Assembly: GCA_050743265.1 (NCBI GenBank)
Contig: JBOGEN010000225.1
Location: forward strand, 1-64,000
Length of the DNA: 64,000 nucleotides
Direction of reading: 5' to 3'
DNA from: JBOGEN01 sp050743265
GTDB lineage: Bacteria; Actinomycetota; Actinomycetes; JBOGEN01
Each line of letters starts with the position of its first letter. Within the stretch, counting starts at the first letter, position 1. Positions 38,753 through 51,330 of the stretch are shown one piece after another. The notes beneath the pieces are model-generated. The model ran no database searches. It saw only the letters and a list, made by a program, of their open reading frames with translations, and was not told the origin of the DNA. A program made the position numbers and the translations under genes.

Positions 38753-40897
38753 GTGAGGCCTAAGGGTTCCGTGGGGGTTTCCGTGACAAGGTCGATGGCG
38801 AGCTGGGTCGTCGGGCGTCGGACCAAGTACCTGGTGCTGGTGTTCTGGTTCGTGGTGATCGCGGCCGCGGGGCCGCTCGCCGGCCAGCTCACCGATGTCC
38901 AGGAGAACGAGGCCAAGTCCTGGCTGCCCGGCAACGCCGAGTCGACCCAGGCCCTCGACCTCCAGAACGCGTTCGTGTCCGAGAACACGATCCCTGCCGT
39001 GGTCGTGTACGAGCGGTCCGGTGGGCTCGCCGACGCCGACCGCGCGGCGATCGCGGACGACGCCGAGACCTGGGCAGCGCTGCCCAGCCTGGACGGCAAG
39101 GTGACCGGTCCGGTCCCCTCCGAGGACGGCGAGGCGGCGCAGGTCATCGTCCCCCTCAACCTGGGATCGGACGGCTGGGAGAAGGCCGGCGACGTCGTCG
39201 ACGACATGCTGCGCGACGCACGCGGCGGCCCAGCCGGCCTGTCCGTGCACGTCACCGGCCCCGCCGGTGCCGCCGCCGACTCCGCCGAGGCGTTCGATGG
39301 CATCGACACCAGCCTGCTGCTCGCCGCCGTCACGGTCGTCGTGGTGATCCTGCTGCTCACGTACCGCAGCCCGTTCCTCTGGCTGCTGCCGGTGGTCTCC
39401 GCCGGTGTGGCGCTGACGACGGCCCAGGCGGTCATCTACCTCCTCGCCAAGCACGCCGACCTCACGGTGAACGCGCAGAGCGCGGGCATCCTCACCGTGC
39501 TCGTGTTCGGCGCGGGCACGGACTACGCGCTGCTCCTCGTCGCCCGCTACCGCGAGGAGCTGCGCCGGCACACGGACCGGCACGAGGCCATGGCGATCGC
39601 CCTGCACCGGGCAGGCCCGGCGATCATCGCGAGCGCCGGCACGGTCGTCCTCGGCCTGCTCTGCCTCGCGTTCGCCGAGACCAACTCCACGAAGGGCCTG
39701 GGCCCTGTCACCGCGATCGGCGTGGCCGTCGGCCTGCTCGCGATGATCTCGCTGCTCCCGGCGATGCTCGTCACGGCCGGGCGCTGGGTCTTCTGGCCGA
39801 AGCGGCCTGCGTTCGGGTCGGAGGAGCCGACCGCGTCCGGCTGGTGGGCCCGCCTGGGCCAGAGCATGTCCCGGCGTCCGCGCCGGGTCTGGGTGGCGAC
39901 CGCCGTCGTCCTGGGCGCGATGGGGCTCGGGATGGTCAGCCTCAACGCGGACGGGCTCACGAATGCCGAGCAGTACCGCGGCACCCCTGACTCGGTCGTG
40001 GGGGAGCGGGTCGTCCAGGGCCACTTCGCCGGCGGTGCCGGCAGCCCGGTGGTCGTCGTGGGCGACGCGCCAGCCGCCGACGAGCTGCGCTCGGCCCTGG
40101 CGGGCACGGCCGGGATCGCCGAGGTCACCGAGCCGGTCGCGCGGGACGGCGTGGCGTACGTCGAGGGGACGCTCGCCGCGGCGCCCGACAGCCAGGCCGC
40201 GTACGACACGATCGACCGGGCCCGGACCGCGGTCCACGCGGTCGACGGCGCCGACGCCAAGGTCGGCGGCAACACGGCGATCAACCTGGACGTCCAGCGC
40301 GCCGCGCAGCACGACCGTGAGCTCATCATCCCGATCGTGCTCGTGGTGGTGCTGCTCATCCTCGGTCTGCTGCTGCGGGCGGTGGTGGCTCCGCTCATCC
40401 TGGTCGCCACCGTCGTGCTGTCCTTCGCCGCCGCCATGGGGGTCAGCGCCCTCGTGTTCGACCACGTCTTCGGCTTCGGCGGCGCTGACTCGTCGCTCCC
40501 GCTGTTCGTGTTCGTCTTCCTCGTCGCGCTGGGGATCGACTACAACATCTTCCTCATGTCGCGCGTCCGCGAGGAGGCCGCGCATCACGGGACGCGCCGG
40601 GGCGCGATCATCGGCCTCGGCGCGACCGGCGGGGTCATCACGTCCGCCGGCCTGGTGCTCGCGGGCACGTTCGCCGTTCTCGCGACCCTGCCGCTGACAG
40701 CGTTCGCGGAGATCGGGTTCGCGGTGGCGTTCGGCGTCCTGCTCGACACGATCGTGGTCCGCTCGGTGCTCGTCACCGCGCTCAACCTCGACATCGGACG
40801 GCACATGTGGTGGCCGAGCCGCCTCGCCGCCCGGGGGGACGAGCAGGAGCGACAGCTCGGCGAGGACACGGTCGGCGCAGCCCGCGGAGCCGTCTAG
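38753..40897 (+). CDS. MMPL/RND-family transporter
   Basis: A 714-residue membrane protein with two MMPL repeats, each a transmembrane block preceded by an extracytoplasmic domain. The first repeat has [12 protein letters not shown], then [20 protein letters not shown] and [20 protein letters not shown]. The second has [21 protein letters not shown] and [19 protein letters not shown]. The GxxxDY motifs in both repeats are proton-relay positions in this family. Such proteins export lipids or drugs; the substrate is unknown. The start is uncertain: GTG 38753, 38771 and 38783 are all in frame, with no strong ribosome binding site. Confidence 0.87.
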   Translation: MRPKGSVGVSVTRSMASWVVGRRTKYLVLVFWFVVIAAAGPLAGQLTDVQENEAKSWLPGNAESTQALDLQNAFVSENTIPAVVVYERSGGLADADRAAIADDAETWAALPSLDGKVTGPVPSEDGEAAQVIVPLNLGSDGWEKAGDVVDDMLRDARGGPAGLSVHVTGPAGAAADSAEAFDGIDTSLLLAAVTVVVVILLLTYRSPFLWLLPVVSAGVALTTAQAVIYLLAKHADLTVNAQSAGILTVLVFGAGTDYALLLVARYREELRRHTDRHEAMAIALHRAGPAIIASAGTVVLGLLCLAFAETNSTKGLGPVTAIGVAVGLLAMISLLPAMLVTAGRWVFWPKRPAFGSEEPTASGWWARLGQSMSRRPRRVWVATAVVLGAMGLGMVSLNADGLTNAEQYRGTPDSVVGERVVQGHFAGGAGSPVVVVGDAPAADELRSALAGTAGIAEVTEPVARDGVAYVEGTLAAAPDSQAAYDTIDRARTAVHAVDGADAKVGGNTAINLDVQRAAQHDRELIIPIVLVVVLLILGLLLRAVVAPLILVATVVLSFAAAMGVSALVFDHVFGFGGADSSLPLFVFVFLVALGIDYNIFLMSRVREEAAHHGTRRGAIIGLGATGGVITSAGLVLAGTFAVLATLPLTAFAEIGFAVAFGVLLDTIVVRSVLVTALNLDIGRHMWWPSRLAARGDEQERQLGEDTVGAARGAV

Positions 40898-41019
40898 ACG
40901 GCCACCGGCCACCGTGCGGGGGTGAGCGACCGGAGGGGCTCGCACGGTGGGGGGTCGGGCGAGCGCGCCCTAGACTTGCGTCCGCCCGACCACCCCCATT
41001 CCACGAGGAGCGTCCGCGC

Positions 41020-41316
41020 ATGCCGTCCATCACCCGCGAGGAGGTCGCCCACCTGGCCCGGCTGGCCCGGCTGGCCCTGGGCGAGGACGAGCTCGACCAC
41101 CTCGGCGGCCAGCTCGACGTGATCCTCGGGTCGGTCGCCCGGGTCGGCGAGGTGGCAGCGGACGACATCCCGCCAACCTCGCACCCGCTGCCGCTGACGA
41201 ACGTCATGCGGCCGGACGAGAACCGTCCCTGCCTCACCCCCGAGGAGGCCCTGGGCGGGGCGCCCGCGGTGGAGGACCAGCGGTTCCGCGTCCCGCGGAT
41301 CCTGGGGGAGGCGTGA
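41020..41316 (+). CDS. gatC: Aspartyl/glutamyl-tRNA amidotransferase subunit C
   Basis: Small subunit of GatCAB, which makes Gln-tRNA and Asn-tRNA from the mischarged forms. The 98-residue protein begins [20 protein letters not shown], the typical GatC N-terminus, and ends in [12 protein letters not shown], the GatC tail. GAGGAG precedes ATG 41020. Its stop overlaps the gatA start. Confidence 0.94.
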   Translation: MPSITREEVAHLARLARLALGEDELDHLGGQLDVILGSVARVGEVAADDIPPTSHPLPLTNVMRPDENRPCLTPEEALGGAPAVEDQRFRVPRILGEA

Positions 41317-42815
41317 GCATGGGCGACGACCTCACGCGGCGGACCGCCGCCGAGACCGCCGCGCACATCGCGTCCGGCGAGGTCTCGGCGGTCGAGGTGG
41401 CCCAGGCTCACCTGGACCGGGTGAGCGCCGTGGACGGGAAGATCCACGCGTTCCTGCACCTCGATACCGAGGGCACGCTGAAGGCCGCGCGTGCCGTCGA
41501 CGACGCCCGCGCACGCGGGGAGGGGCTCGGCCCGCTGGCCGGCGTCCCGCTCGCGCTCAAGGACGTCTACACGATGAAGGACGTGCCGACGACCTGCGGC
41601 TCGAAGATCCTCGAGGGCTGGCGCCCGCCGTACGACTCGACCGTGGTCACCCGGCTGCGCGCGGCAGGTGTGGTCGTGCTCGGCAAGACGAACATGGACG
41701 AGTTCGCGATGGGCTCGTCCACGGAGAACTCTGCGTACGGGCCGACCCGCAACCCGTGGGACCTCGACCGGGTCCCCGGCGGCTCGGGCGGCGGGTCCAG
41801 CGCGGCAGTCGCCTCGTCCATGGCCCCGCTCGGGATCGGCACCGACACCGGGGGCTCCATCCGCCAGCCCGGCTCGGTCACCGGCACAGTCGGGGCCAAG
41901 CCCACGTATGGCGGCGTCTCCCGGTACGGGCTCGTCGCCTTCTCCTCCAGCCTCGACCAGCCCGGGCCGTGCGCCCGCACGGTGCTCGACGCGGCACTGC
42001 TGCACCAGGTCATGGGCGGGCACGACCCGTGTGACGCGACGAGCATCGACGCCCCCGTCCCGCCGGTGGTCGAGGCCGCCCGGCGGGCGGACGTGGCGGG
42101 CATGCGCGTCGGCGTCGTCCGCGAGTTCTCTGGCGAGGGGTACCAGAGCGGAGTGGAGCAGCGCTTCCGCGAGGCCGTCGACCTGCTCGGCGAGCTCGGG
42201 GCCGAGGTCGTCGAGGTCTCCTGCCCGCACTTCGACTACGCCCTGCCCGCGTACTACCTCATCGCGCCGAGCGAGGCTTCGTCGAACCTCGCCCGGTTCG
42301 ACGCGATGCGGTACGGGCTGCGGGTCGGCGACGACGGCGAGCGCAGCGCCGAGGAGGTGATGGCGCTCACCCGTGCGACCGGCTTCGGCGACGAGGTGAA
42401 GCGGCGAGTCATGCTCGGCACGTACGCGCTCTCGTCCGGCTACTACGACGCGTACTACGGGCAGGCCCAGAAGGTACGCACGCTGGTGACGCGGGACTTC
42501 GAGGCCGCGTTCGCGCAGGTGGACGTGCTGGTCTCGCCGACCACGCCGACGACGGCCTTCAGGCTCGGGGAGCGTACGGAGGACCCGATGGCGATGTACC
42601 TGGCCGACCTGTGCACGATCCCGTCCAACCTCGCCGGCAACGCGGCGCTCTCCGTGCCGTGCGGCCGAGCCCCCGAGGACGGCCTGCCGGTGGGGCTGCA
42701 GGTGATGGCCCCGCCCCTGGCGGACGATCGCATGTACCGGGTCGCCGCCGCGGTCGAGGCGGCGCTCGTGCAGCGGTGGGGCCACCCGCTCAGCGAGGAG
42801 GTGCCCGCGCTGTGA
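41313..42815 (+). CDS. gatA: Aspartyl/glutamyl-tRNA amidotransferase subunit A
   Basis: Glutaminase subunit of GatCAB that releases ammonia. The 500-residue amidase carries the Ser-cisSer-Lys triad: Lys in [12 protein letters not shown], Ser in [17 protein letters not shown] and Ser in [23 protein letters not shown] and the late [17 protein letters not shown] are also typical. GTG 41313 overlaps gatC by four bases; ATG 41319 is an alternative. Overlap with gatB is GTGA. Confidence 0.95.
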   Translation: MSMGDDLTRRTAAETAAHIASGEVSAVEVAQAHLDRVSAVDGKIHAFLHLDTEGTLKAARAVDDARARGEGLGPLAGVPLALKDVYTMKDVPTTCGSKILEGWRPPYDSTVVTRLRAAGVVVLGKTNMDEFAMGSSTENSAYGPTRNPWDLDRVPGGSGGGSSAAVASSMAPLGIGTDTGGSIRQPGSVTGTVGAKPTYGGVSRYGLVAFSSSLDQPGPCARTVLDAALLHQVMGGHDPCDATSIDAPVPPVVEAARRADVAGMRVGVVREFSGEGYQSGVEQRFREAVDLLGELGAEVVEVSCPHFDYALPAYYLIAPSEASSNLARFDAMRYGLRVGDDGERSAEEVMALTRATGFGDEVKRRVMLGTYALSSGYYDAYYGQAQKVRTLVTRDFEAAFAQVDVLVSPTTPTTAFRLGERTEDPMAMYLADLCTIPSNLAGNAALSVPCGRAPEDGLPVGLQVMAPPLADDRMYRVAAAVEAALVQRWGHPLSEEVPAL

Positions 42816-44338
42816 GCACGACGACGACGGCAACCGTGCCGTTCGACACGGCCCTGACCCGCTACGACCCGGTCCTCGGGCTCGAGGTCCACGTCGAGCT
42901 GGGGACGCGGTCGAAGATGTTCTGCGGCTGCCCGACCGCGTTCGGCGCCGAGCCGAACACGCAGGTGTGCCCGGTGTGCCTGGGCCTGCCCGGCTCGCTC
43001 CCGGTGACGAACGAGGCGGCGATCGAGGGCACGATCCGCATCGGCCTCGCGCTCAACTGCGACATCGCGGCGTGGTGCCGCTTCGCGCGCAAGAACTACT
43101 TCTACCCGGACATGCCGAAGAACTTCCAGATCTCGCAGTACGACGAGCCGCTGTGCACCGACGGCTACCTCGACGTCACCGTCGCGGACGCCGAGGACGG
43201 GCCGCAGGTCTATCGGGTCGAGATCGAGCGCGTGCACCTCGAGGAGGACACCGGCAAGACGTTGCACGTCGGCGGCAGCACGGGCCGCATCCACGGGGCG
43301 AGCCACTCCCTCGTCGACTACAACCGTGCCGGCATCCCGCTGGTCGAGATCGTCACGAAGCCCATCACCGGGGCGGGGGTCCGGGCGCCCGAGGTCGCCC
43401 GGGCGTACGTGACCGAGCTGCGCGAGGTGATGCGCACCCTCGGCGTCTCCGACGTCCGCATGGAGGAGGGCTCGCTGCGCTGCGACGCGAACGTGTCCCT
43501 CATGCCGAAGGGCTCGACGACGCTGGGCACGCGGTCCGAGACGAAGAACGTGAACTCGCTGCGGTCGGTCGAGCGGGCCGTCCGGGCGGAGATCGAGCGG
43601 CACGCGGGCGTCCTGGACGCCGGCAGCCGCGTCGTCCAGGAGACCCGGCACTGGCACGAGGACACCGGGATCACCACGTCCGGCCGGTCGAAGGAGCAGG
43701 CCGAGGACTACCGGTACTTCCCCGAGCCCGACCTCGTCCCGCTCGCACCGGACGCGGCGTGGGTCAAGTCCCTGCACGACGCGCTGCCCGAGCTGCCGTC
43801 CGCGCGCCGTCGCCGGCTGCAGGAGGCCTGGGGGTTCGACGAGGCGAGCATGCAGGCGCTGGTCAACGCGGGCGCGCTCGACCTCGTCACCGAGACCGTG
43901 GACGCGGGCGCGCCCCCGGACCAGGCCCGCAAGTGGTGGCTCGGCGAGCTGGCCCGACGGGCGAACGAGCAGGGCGTGGACCTCACCGCGCTGCCGGTCA
44001 CCCCGGCGCAGGTGGCGCGCGTCGTGACGCTGGTCGAGGACGGCACGCTCAACGACAAGCTGGCCCGTCAGGTCCTCGAGGGCGTGGCTGCGGGCGAGGG
44101 TGACCCGGACGCGGTGCTCGAACAGCGGGGGCTCGCCGTGGTCAGCGACGACGCCGCCCTCGGTGCGGCCGTGGACGAGGCCATCGCCGGCAACCCCGAC
44201 GCCGCCGAGAAGGTCAGGGGCGGCAAGGTCGCGGCGGCCGGTGCCCTGGTTGGTGCGGTGATGAAGGCGACCAGGGGCCAGGCGGACGCCTCGCGTGCCC
44301 GCGAGCTGATCCTCGCGCGGCTCGGCGACTCCGGCTGA
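42812..44338 (+). CDS. gatB: Aspartyl/glutamyl-tRNA amidotransferase subunit B
   Basis: tRNA-binding and kinase-like subunit of GatCAB. The 508-residue protein has [20 protein letters not shown] at the start, [44 protein letters not shown] and the [12 protein letters not shown] block, plus a C-terminal YqeY-like domain ([21 protein letters not shown]). GTG 42812 overlaps the gatA stop. Start, length and order of genes are all standard for actinobacteria. Confidence 0.95.
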   Translation: MSTTTTATVPFDTALTRYDPVLGLEVHVELGTRSKMFCGCPTAFGAEPNTQVCPVCLGLPGSLPVTNEAAIEGTIRIGLALNCDIAAWCRFARKNYFYPDMPKNFQISQYDEPLCTDGYLDVTVADAEDGPQVYRVEIERVHLEEDTGKTLHVGGSTGRIHGASHSLVDYNRAGIPLVEIVTKPITGAGVRAPEVARAYVTELREVMRTLGVSDVRMEEGSLRCDANVSLMPKGSTTLGTRSETKNVNSLRSVERAVRAEIERHAGVLDAGSRVVQETRHWHEDTGITTSGRSKEQAEDYRYFPEPDLVPLAPDAAWVKSLHDALPELPSARRRRLQEAWGFDEASMQALVNAGALDLVTETVDAGAPPDQARKWWLGELARRANEQGVDLTALPVTPAQVARVVTLVEDGTLNDKLARQVLEGVAAGEGDPDAVLEQRGLAVVSDDAALGAAVDEAIAGNPDAAEKVRGGKVAAAGALVGAVMKATRGQADASRARELILARLGDSG

Positions 44339-44383
44339 CCGGCCGGGGGCTGTGACGTCCCGAGGGACGTCCTGAGCCCCGGC

Positions 44384-46684
44384 TCAGGGCAGCGCCTGCG
44401 GCGTCTCGTGTGAGGCGCCGGACGTGGCGGACGAGCCCGTCGTGGCGGTGGGAGCCGCGGTCGGTGTGTCCAGGCGCGCCGAGGTCACGCCGCCCTCCTC
44501 CCCGCTGAGCCAGGTGGTGAAGTCCGCCGCGGTCATCGGCCGCGCGTAGTGGTAGCCCTGCGCGTGCGCGACGCCGAGCTCGACGAGGAGCGACGCCTCG
44601 TCCGGGGTTCCGACGCCCTCCGCCGTCGCGTCCAGGCCGAGGGCGTCCGCCATCGCGGCCACGGCGCGCAACATCACCGCGCGCTGCGGGTCGTCCCGGG
44701 CGCCGTCGACCAGCGCCCTGTCGACCTTGAGCACGTCCGCGGGGAACGTGTGCAGGTACGCGAGCGAGCAGTACCCGGTGCCGAAGTCGTCCAGGGCGAC
44801 CCCCACGCCGAACTCGCGGACGCGGGTCAGGGTGTCGCGGATTCCCGCGGTGTCCTCGGCGAGCACGGTCTCGGTGACCTCGAGCACGAGACTCTGCGGG
44901 ACGAGGTCGTGCCGCGCCAGCGACCCCGCGACGACCTCGAGGAAGCAGGGCGCGGACAGCTGCAGCATCGATACGTTGACGCTGACCGGAATGCTCAGGC
45001 CTGCCTTCTGCCAGCGCGCGGCCTCGGCCAGGGCACGGTCGAGCACGAGCGCGCCCAGCGCGTCGACGCAGCCGCGGTGCTCGGCCAGCGGGACGAACAC
45101 GGCGGGGGAGACCGGCCCGAGCTCCGGGTGGGTCCACCGGGCGAGCGCCTCGGCGCCTGTCGCGCGCCCGGTGCGGACGTCGACCACCGGCTGGAAGGCC
45201 ACGTCCACGGCACCGGCGGCCACCGCCTCCTCGAGGTCGTGCCCGAGCCGCCGGCGCACCGCGGCGTCCGCCCGCAGTGACGCCGAGAACCCGACCGGAC
45301 CGGTGACGCCGGGGACCTCGGCCGCATCCAGCGCGGCCCGCGCGTCGTCCCTGATGCCGCCGAACTCGGTGAGGCGCAGCGGGAGGATCGCGCAGACCGG
45401 GGCGAGCGAGCGCTCCCGGCCGCGGACGGTCACCGGGACGTCGAGCGCCGCGGCGTACCGGCGGGCGACGTCGGGCCCGTCCTCCTCGGGGCAGAGCGCG
45501 GCGAGGTCACCGTCGCCCCAGCGGGCGAGGCCCAGCCCCCTGGACACCTCGCGCAGCCGGTCTGCGGCCACCGTGATCATGCGGTCGGCGAGGCCGTCGC
45601 CGACCGAGCTGCGGACCGTCTCCACGCTGCGCAACCGGATCAGGACGAGCGCCTGGCCCCGGGCGGTGTCGCCCGCGCCGACCTGGGTGTGCGCGCCGGT
45701 GAGGAGCGCGTCCCGCGTGAGCAGGTCGGTGAGTGGGTCGTGCGTACGCCGGTGGTCGAGCTCGGACTCGAGGTGCCGAGCGGTGAGCGCACCCTGGCGC
45801 TGCACCGGCACGTGGACGAGCCCCAGCGCCACCACGAGCACCCCGAGGCACCACAGCAGCACCGGGTCCGGCGAGGCGGCGACCGAGGTCGCGACGAGCC
45901 CCGCCGTGACCGCGGCCACCGCGACCGCGACGGGCACCCCCCGGCCCTCCAGGGCGCGCACCGACCGCGTCCCGCGGGCCGGCATCGGCCCGGGACGGCC
46001 GGGGGCCATGGCGAGCAGGGCCCAGCCCGCGACGTAGAGGACGTCCAGCCACACGCTGTGTATGCCGGTGACCGACACCCGGTAGAGCGAGACGTCGCCG
46101 ATCGCGACGAACGTGAGGCCCGTGGTGAGCAGGCCGACCCGGATGCCGGCGCTGTACACGGCGGTCCGGCCGTACCGGGCGACCAGCAGCACGAGGAAGA
46201 TCAGCATGCCGTCCGCCAGGCACCAGACGACGGCCTCGAGCCGCTGCTGCTCGGGGACGCCGAAGCGGTCCATGACCGGTCCGAGCAAGGTCAGCCAGAT
46301 CGCGACGAACGTGGCCCCCGCGAGCAGGACGGCCTCGGCGACGGCGCGCAGTCGCACCCAGCCGTGGGCGACGACATCCAGCGGGACCGTGAGCAGCGCC
46401 GCCACGCCGAGGACGAGCCCGAGCCAGAACAGCGCCGAGGCCACCGGCTCGACGGCCACGCCCCAGGACGGGTCGACCGCGGCTACGCCGGTCCAGAACA
46501 GCTGGGCGCCGCCCCAGGTGAAGGCGGCGGCGCTCGTGAGTCCGAGGAACCGGTGCTCGGGACGCTCCCGCGCCCGGCGGTGCCACTGCCACCCGGCCAT
46601 CAGTGCTGACGCGCCCAGCAGCGTCTCGCCTGCCGGCCACGGGAGGGGCCGTAGGACCAGGGGGAGCGCATTGACGACGGCCAC
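44384..46684 (-). CDS. Membrane GGDEF/EAL-domain protein (putative cyclic-di-GMP phosphodiesterase)
   Basis: A 766-residue signalling protein. Residues 1-290 contain about eight hydrophobic helices forming a membrane sensor. Residues 305-465 are a GGDEF-like domain in which the signature is degenerate (RWGDGDLAALCP), so cyclase activity is unlikely. Residues 480-730 are an EAL domain with GAEALARW, SVNVSMLQLS, LEVTETVL, DDFGTGYCSL, LKVDRALV and QGYHYARP, so most catalytic and metal-binding residues are kept. One conserved motif reads AEGVGT where AEGVET is usual. It is convergent with gatB and probably hydrolyses cyclic-di-GMP; the altered EGVE loop leaves some doubt. Confidence 0.85.
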   Translation of the reverse strand: MAVVNALPLVLRPLPWPAGETLLGASALMAGWQWHRRARERPEHRFLGLTSAAAFTWGGAQLFWTGVAAVDPSWGVAVEPVASALFWLGLVLGVAALLTVPLDVVAHGWVRLRAVAEAVLLAGATFVAIWLTLLGPVMDRFGVPEQQRLEAVVWCLADGMLIFLVLLVARYGRTAVYSAGIRVGLLTTGLTFVAIGDVSLYRVSVTGIHSVWLDVLYVAGWALLAMAPGRPGPMPARGTRSVRALEGRGVPVAVAVAAVTAGLVATSVAASPDPVLLWCLGVLVVALGLVHVPVQRQGALTARHLESELDHRRTHDPLTDLLTRDALLTGAHTQVGAGDTARGQALVLIRLRSVETVRSSVGDGLADRMITVAADRLREVSRGLGLARWGDGDLAALCPEEDGPDVARRYAAALDVPVTVRGRERSLAPVCAILPLRLTEFGGIRDDARAALDAAEVPGVTGPVGFSASLRADAAVRRRLGHDLEEAVAAGAVDVAFQPVVDVRTGRATGAEALARWTHPELGPVSPAVFVPLAEHRGCVDALGALVLDRALAEAARWQKAGLSIPVSVNVSMLQLSAPCFLEVVAGSLARHDLVPQSLVLEVTETVLAEDTAGIRDTLTRVREFGVGVALDDFGTGYCSLAYLHTFPADVLKVDRALVDGARDDPQRAVMLRAVAAMADALGLDATAEGVGTPDEASLLVELGVAHAQGYHYARPMTAADFTTWLSGEEGGVTSARLDTPTAAPTATTGSSATSGASHETPQALP

Positions 46685-46755
46685 TGCCGGGCGAGGGTAC
46701 GCCGCGTCCCGGCCGCCGCCGTGACCGGTGCTCCGCTCGCGCGCTGCCGTACCGC

Positions 46756-47913
46756 TCAGCGAACGACGACGCGCAGGATGCGGTCGTCGGACTCCTGCGG
46801 GTCGCCCCGTCCGTCCTGGTTGCTCGTGGTCAGCCAGAGGCTCCCGTCCGGTGCGGCCACGACCGTTCGCAGCCGTCCGTACCGCTGGGTGAACGTCGCA
46901 CGCGGCCGACCGGCACGCTCACCGTCGACCGGCACCTGCCACAGCCGCTCGCCCCCCAGCGCGGCCATGTAGACCACGCCGCCGAGGTACGCCACGCCGC
47001 TCGGTGATGCCTCGGCGGTCGACCACTGGCGGACCGGGTTGGTGAACTCGCCGCCACGGGTGTCGGCCCTGCCCTCGACCTCCGGCCACCCGTAGTTGCG
47101 CCCGGGCCGGATGAGGTTGAGCTCGTCCCAGGTGTTCTGGCCGAACTCGGCCGCCCAGAGCCGGCCGTCCGGGTCGAAGGCCAGACCCTGCACGTTGCGA
47201 TGGCCGAAGCTGTAGACCAACGAGTCGGCGAACGGGTTGTCCGCAGGGACCGAGCCGTCCGGCTCCATCCGCAGGATCTTGCCGTTCAGCGAGTCGCGGT
47301 CCTGCGCTCGGCTCGACACGCCCGCGTCACCCGTCCCGGCGTAGAGCATGCCGTCCGGCCCGAACGCGAGCCGGCCGCCGTCGTGGAACGACGCGTTCGC
47401 GATGCCGTCGAGGATCACCTCGCCGTGCGTGAATCCGTCGCCGTCCAGCGTGAACCGCACGATCCGGTTGTCGGCGGACGCGGTGAAGTACACGTACACC
47501 GCGCGGTCCTGGGCGAACTCGGGCGACACGGCGAGCCCGAGCAGCCCGCCCTCCCCGTTCGGGACGACGCCCGGCACCCTGCCCACCGCACGCGTCGTCC
47601 CGTCCGGGCTCACCCGCAGGACCCGTCCCGTCGCCCGCTCGGTGACGAGGGCGTCCCCGGACGGCAGGAAGTCGAGGCCCCACGGGACGTCCAACCCCTC
47701 GGCCACGGTGCCGGTGACCCGGGGCCCACCGGGTGCGGTCGGCGTCGCGGGCCCGGAGGCCGTGGGCTCGGGCTCGGCCGGGCTGGGCGACGCGCTCGGG
47801 GCCGGCGCCGCGGGGGAGGGCGCCGTCTCGTCGTCCCCGCTGCACCCGCCGACGAGGAGCGTGCTCACACAGGCGGTCGCCACGAGCGTGGCGACCCGGC
47901 GTCTGGCGGGCAT
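46756..47913 (-). CDS. PQQ-dependent-type sugar dehydrogenase lipoprotein (GSDH family)
   Basis: A 385-residue secreted lipoprotein. The N-terminus MPARRRVATLVATACVSTL ends in the lipobox LVGGC, followed by a proline- and alanine-rich linker. The rest is a six-bladed propeller of the glucose/sorbosone dehydrogenase type: VPWGLDFLPSGDALVTER, LLGLAVSPEF, HDGGRLAFGPDGMLYAGTGD and FGHRNVQGLAFDP, with WAAEFGQNTWDELN. AGGAGGAC precedes ATG 47913; the longer open frame upstream is rejected. It probably oxidises aldose sugars on the cell surface, but PQQ use is inferred from the family. Confidence 0.88.
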   Translation of the reverse strand: MPARRRVATLVATACVSTLLVGGCSGDDETAPSPAAPAPSASPSPAEPEPTASGPATPTAPGGPRVTGTVAEGLDVPWGLDFLPSGDALVTERATGRVLRVSPDGTTRAVGRVPGVVPNGEGGLLGLAVSPEFAQDRAVYVYFTASADNRIVRFTLDGDGFTHGEVILDGIANASFHDGGRLAFGPDGMLYAGTGDAGVSSRAQDRDSLNGKILRMEPDGSVPADNPFADSLVYSFGHRNVQGLAFDPDGRLWAAEFGQNTWDELNLIRPGRNYGWPEVEGRADTRGGEFTNPVRQWSTAEASPSGVAYLGGVVYMAALGGERLWQVPVDGERAGRPRATFTQRYGRLRTVVAAPDGSLWLTTSNQDGRGDPQESDDRILRVVVR

Positions 47914-48226
47914 GCCGTCCTCCTCGGGGGCGGACCACCAGGTGGCGTAGATCGTCCGAACTCTATGCGAGAGGGGGCTCCCCGGGACGCAACGCGACAC
48001 GGTGCTGCCCGCCGTGCCGAGTGCAGTGCCGGGTGCCGTGCCGATCGCCGTGCCGATCGCCGTCCTGAGTGGGCGGCTCCCGCGGCCGGCCGTGGGGTGC
48101 GCCCGCGCGTACCGGCCGGCCGATCGCGGGACGGCCTCGGCTAACCTCCTGCCGCATGCACGACTCACCCCCTTCCTGCGCAGCACCCAGCGCCCGGCCA
48201 CACGGCGACGGACACGGGGAGTGCGC
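47914..48226. other. Intergenic region with short GTGCCGATCGCC-type repeats
   Basis: About 310 bases between divergent genes. It contains imperfect 12-base repeats of GTGCCG and ATCGCC around 48006-48065 and nothing else I can identify. Confidence 0.4.
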
Positions 48227-49138
48227 ATGACCGTCTGGGTGCCGTACGAGGACGCGGCCGAACGCCTGGGGCGGCTGCCCGACGGGCTGGGCCTGGTGAC
48301 AGGCGACACGCTGACCGAGGACGCGCTCGCCGCGGTGGACTTCTGGGTCCCCTCGTACATGGGGGCCGGGCCCGTCGTGGAGAAGTACGCCGGGCGGATG
48401 CCCTCGCTGCGGGTGGTGCAGACCCTCACCGCGGGGGTGGACGACGTGCTCGCCCACGTCCCGGACGGGGTGACGCTGTGCAACGCGCGGGGCGTGCACG
48501 ACGCGAGCACCGCCGAGCTCACGCTGGGGCTCATCCTCGCCTCGCAGCGCGGCATCGACGACTTCGCCCGCGCCCACACCACCGGTACCTGGCTGCACGG
48601 CAGGCGTCCGTCGCTGGCGGACCGTACGGTGCTGCTCGTCGGCTACGGCGCCGTGGCGGGTGCGGTGGAGCGGCGGCTGGCCGGCTTCGAGGTGGATGTG
48701 CTGCGGGCCGCCCGTACGCCCCGTGAGGGCGTGGCCGGCATGGAGGCGCTGCCCGAGCTGCTGCCGAGCGCCGACGTGGTGGTGCTCACCGTGCCGCTCA
48801 CCGAGGAGACCCGCGGGCTCGCGGACGCGGCGTTCCTCGCCCGGATGAAGGACGGTGCGCTGCTCGTCAACGTCGCGCGGGGCCCGGTCGTGGACACCGA
48901 CGCGCTGCTCGGCGAGACGACGGCAGGGCGCCTGCGGGCCGCGCTCGACGTGACGGACCCCGAGCCGCTGCCCCCGGACCACCCGCTGTGGCGGGCTCCC
49001 GGCGTCCTGGTCAGCCCGCACGTGGGGGGCAACTCGACCGCGTTCCTCCCCCGGGCGTACCGCCTGCTGAGCGACCAGCTGCGCCGCTACGCGGCCGGTG
49101 AGCCGCTGGCCAACGTGGTGGCCGGGCCGGCGATCTGA
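48227..49138 (+). CDS. NAD-dependent D-2-hydroxyacid dehydrogenase family protein
   Basis: A 303-residue dehydrogenase of the D-isomer-specific 2-hydroxyacid family, shorter than SerA. The cofactor domain is marked by LADRTVLLVGYGAVAGAVE, a variant of GxGxxG. The catalytic Arg lies in VNVARGPVVDTDAL, the Glu in DVTDPEPLPPDHPLW and the His in SPHVGGNSTAF. ATG 48227 follows GGGGA. It stands alone between a divergent sugar dehydrogenase and ilvD. Substrate is not evident; phosphoglycerate, glyoxylate or hydroxypyruvate are possible. Confidence 0.85.
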   Translation: MTVWVPYEDAAERLGRLPDGLGLVTGDTLTEDALAAVDFWVPSYMGAGPVVEKYAGRMPSLRVVQTLTAGVDDVLAHVPDGVTLCNARGVHDASTAELTLGLILASQRGIDDFARAHTTGTWLHGRRPSLADRTVLLVGYGAVAGAVERRLAGFEVDVLRAARTPREGVAGMEALPELLPSADVVVLTVPLTEETRGLADAAFLARMKDGALLVNVARGPVVDTDALLGETTAGRLRAALDVTDPEPLPPDHPLWRAPGVLVSPHVGGNSTAFLPRAYRLLSDQLRRYAAGEPLANVVAGPAI

Positions 49139-49278
49139 GCCAGGGCCGGCAGTCCGAGCGAGCGCCGGAGAGCTGAGCGCAGGCCGGTGATCGAGAGCGC
49201 AGGCCGACGAGTGGCCGGCCGGGTCCATCAGGCCCGTCATTACAGTGGGGCGACGCCCCGGTCCGAGGAGCACGAACG

Positions 49279-50973
<1,695 letters not shown>

Positions 50974-51164
50974 GGCCTCCGCCACTGAGGACTCTGCGAT
51001 CTGCGACGTGAGGCCTGTGCGACTGACGCGGCAGCCCACGCCGCGGAGGCCGGGCCCCGTGGGGCCAGCGGTCCAACGCTGCCCGGTGCGCCTGGTGTGC
51101 CCACATCCCGAGACGGCCGTCTCGACAGGTTGACACCCTGGCCGGTGTACGCAACCGTGGGCGA

Positions 51165-51206
51165 ATGCGTCACAGCATTCTCGTACTTCGCAGGCGCGCG
51201 AGCTGA
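51165..51206 (+). CDS. ilvB leader peptide
   Basis: The 13-codon frame reads MRHSILVLRRRAS. Four consecutive codons specify Ile, Leu, Val and Leu, the three products of the branched-chain pathway. A TTGACA box lies 30 bases upstream, and an intrinsic terminator begins 22 bases after the stop. This is the layout of ribosome-mediated attenuation: stalling on scarce branched-chain aminoacyl-tRNA would prevent the terminator from forming. There is no strong ribosome binding site. Confidence 0.75.
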   Translation: MRHSILVLRRRAS

Positions 51207-51227
51207 GCCACCGGCCGCTCGTGCGCT

Positions 51228-51260
51228 GCCCCTCGCCCTGTCCAGGGCCAGGGGCTTTTT
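51228..51260 (+). terminator. ilvB attenuator terminator
   Basis: GCCCCT and GCCCT pair with AGGGC and AGGGGC across one C-C mismatch, with loop GTCC, followed by TTTTT. It is the clearest intrinsic terminator in the window and is 71 bases before the ilvB start. Confidence 0.85.
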
Positions 51261-51330
51261 CATGACCAGCCCTCCGCCGTGAACCGACGAACCCCTCCGG
51301 CGTAGCCCACCACGACGAGAGAGACGAACC

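Larger units (their letters stand above)
50974..51330. other. ilvB leader region
   Basis: About 360 bases between ilvD and ilvB. It holds a TTGACA box (51130-51135), the ilvB leader peptide and an intrinsic terminator, all described separately. The first 150 bases show no further feature. Confidence 0.6.
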
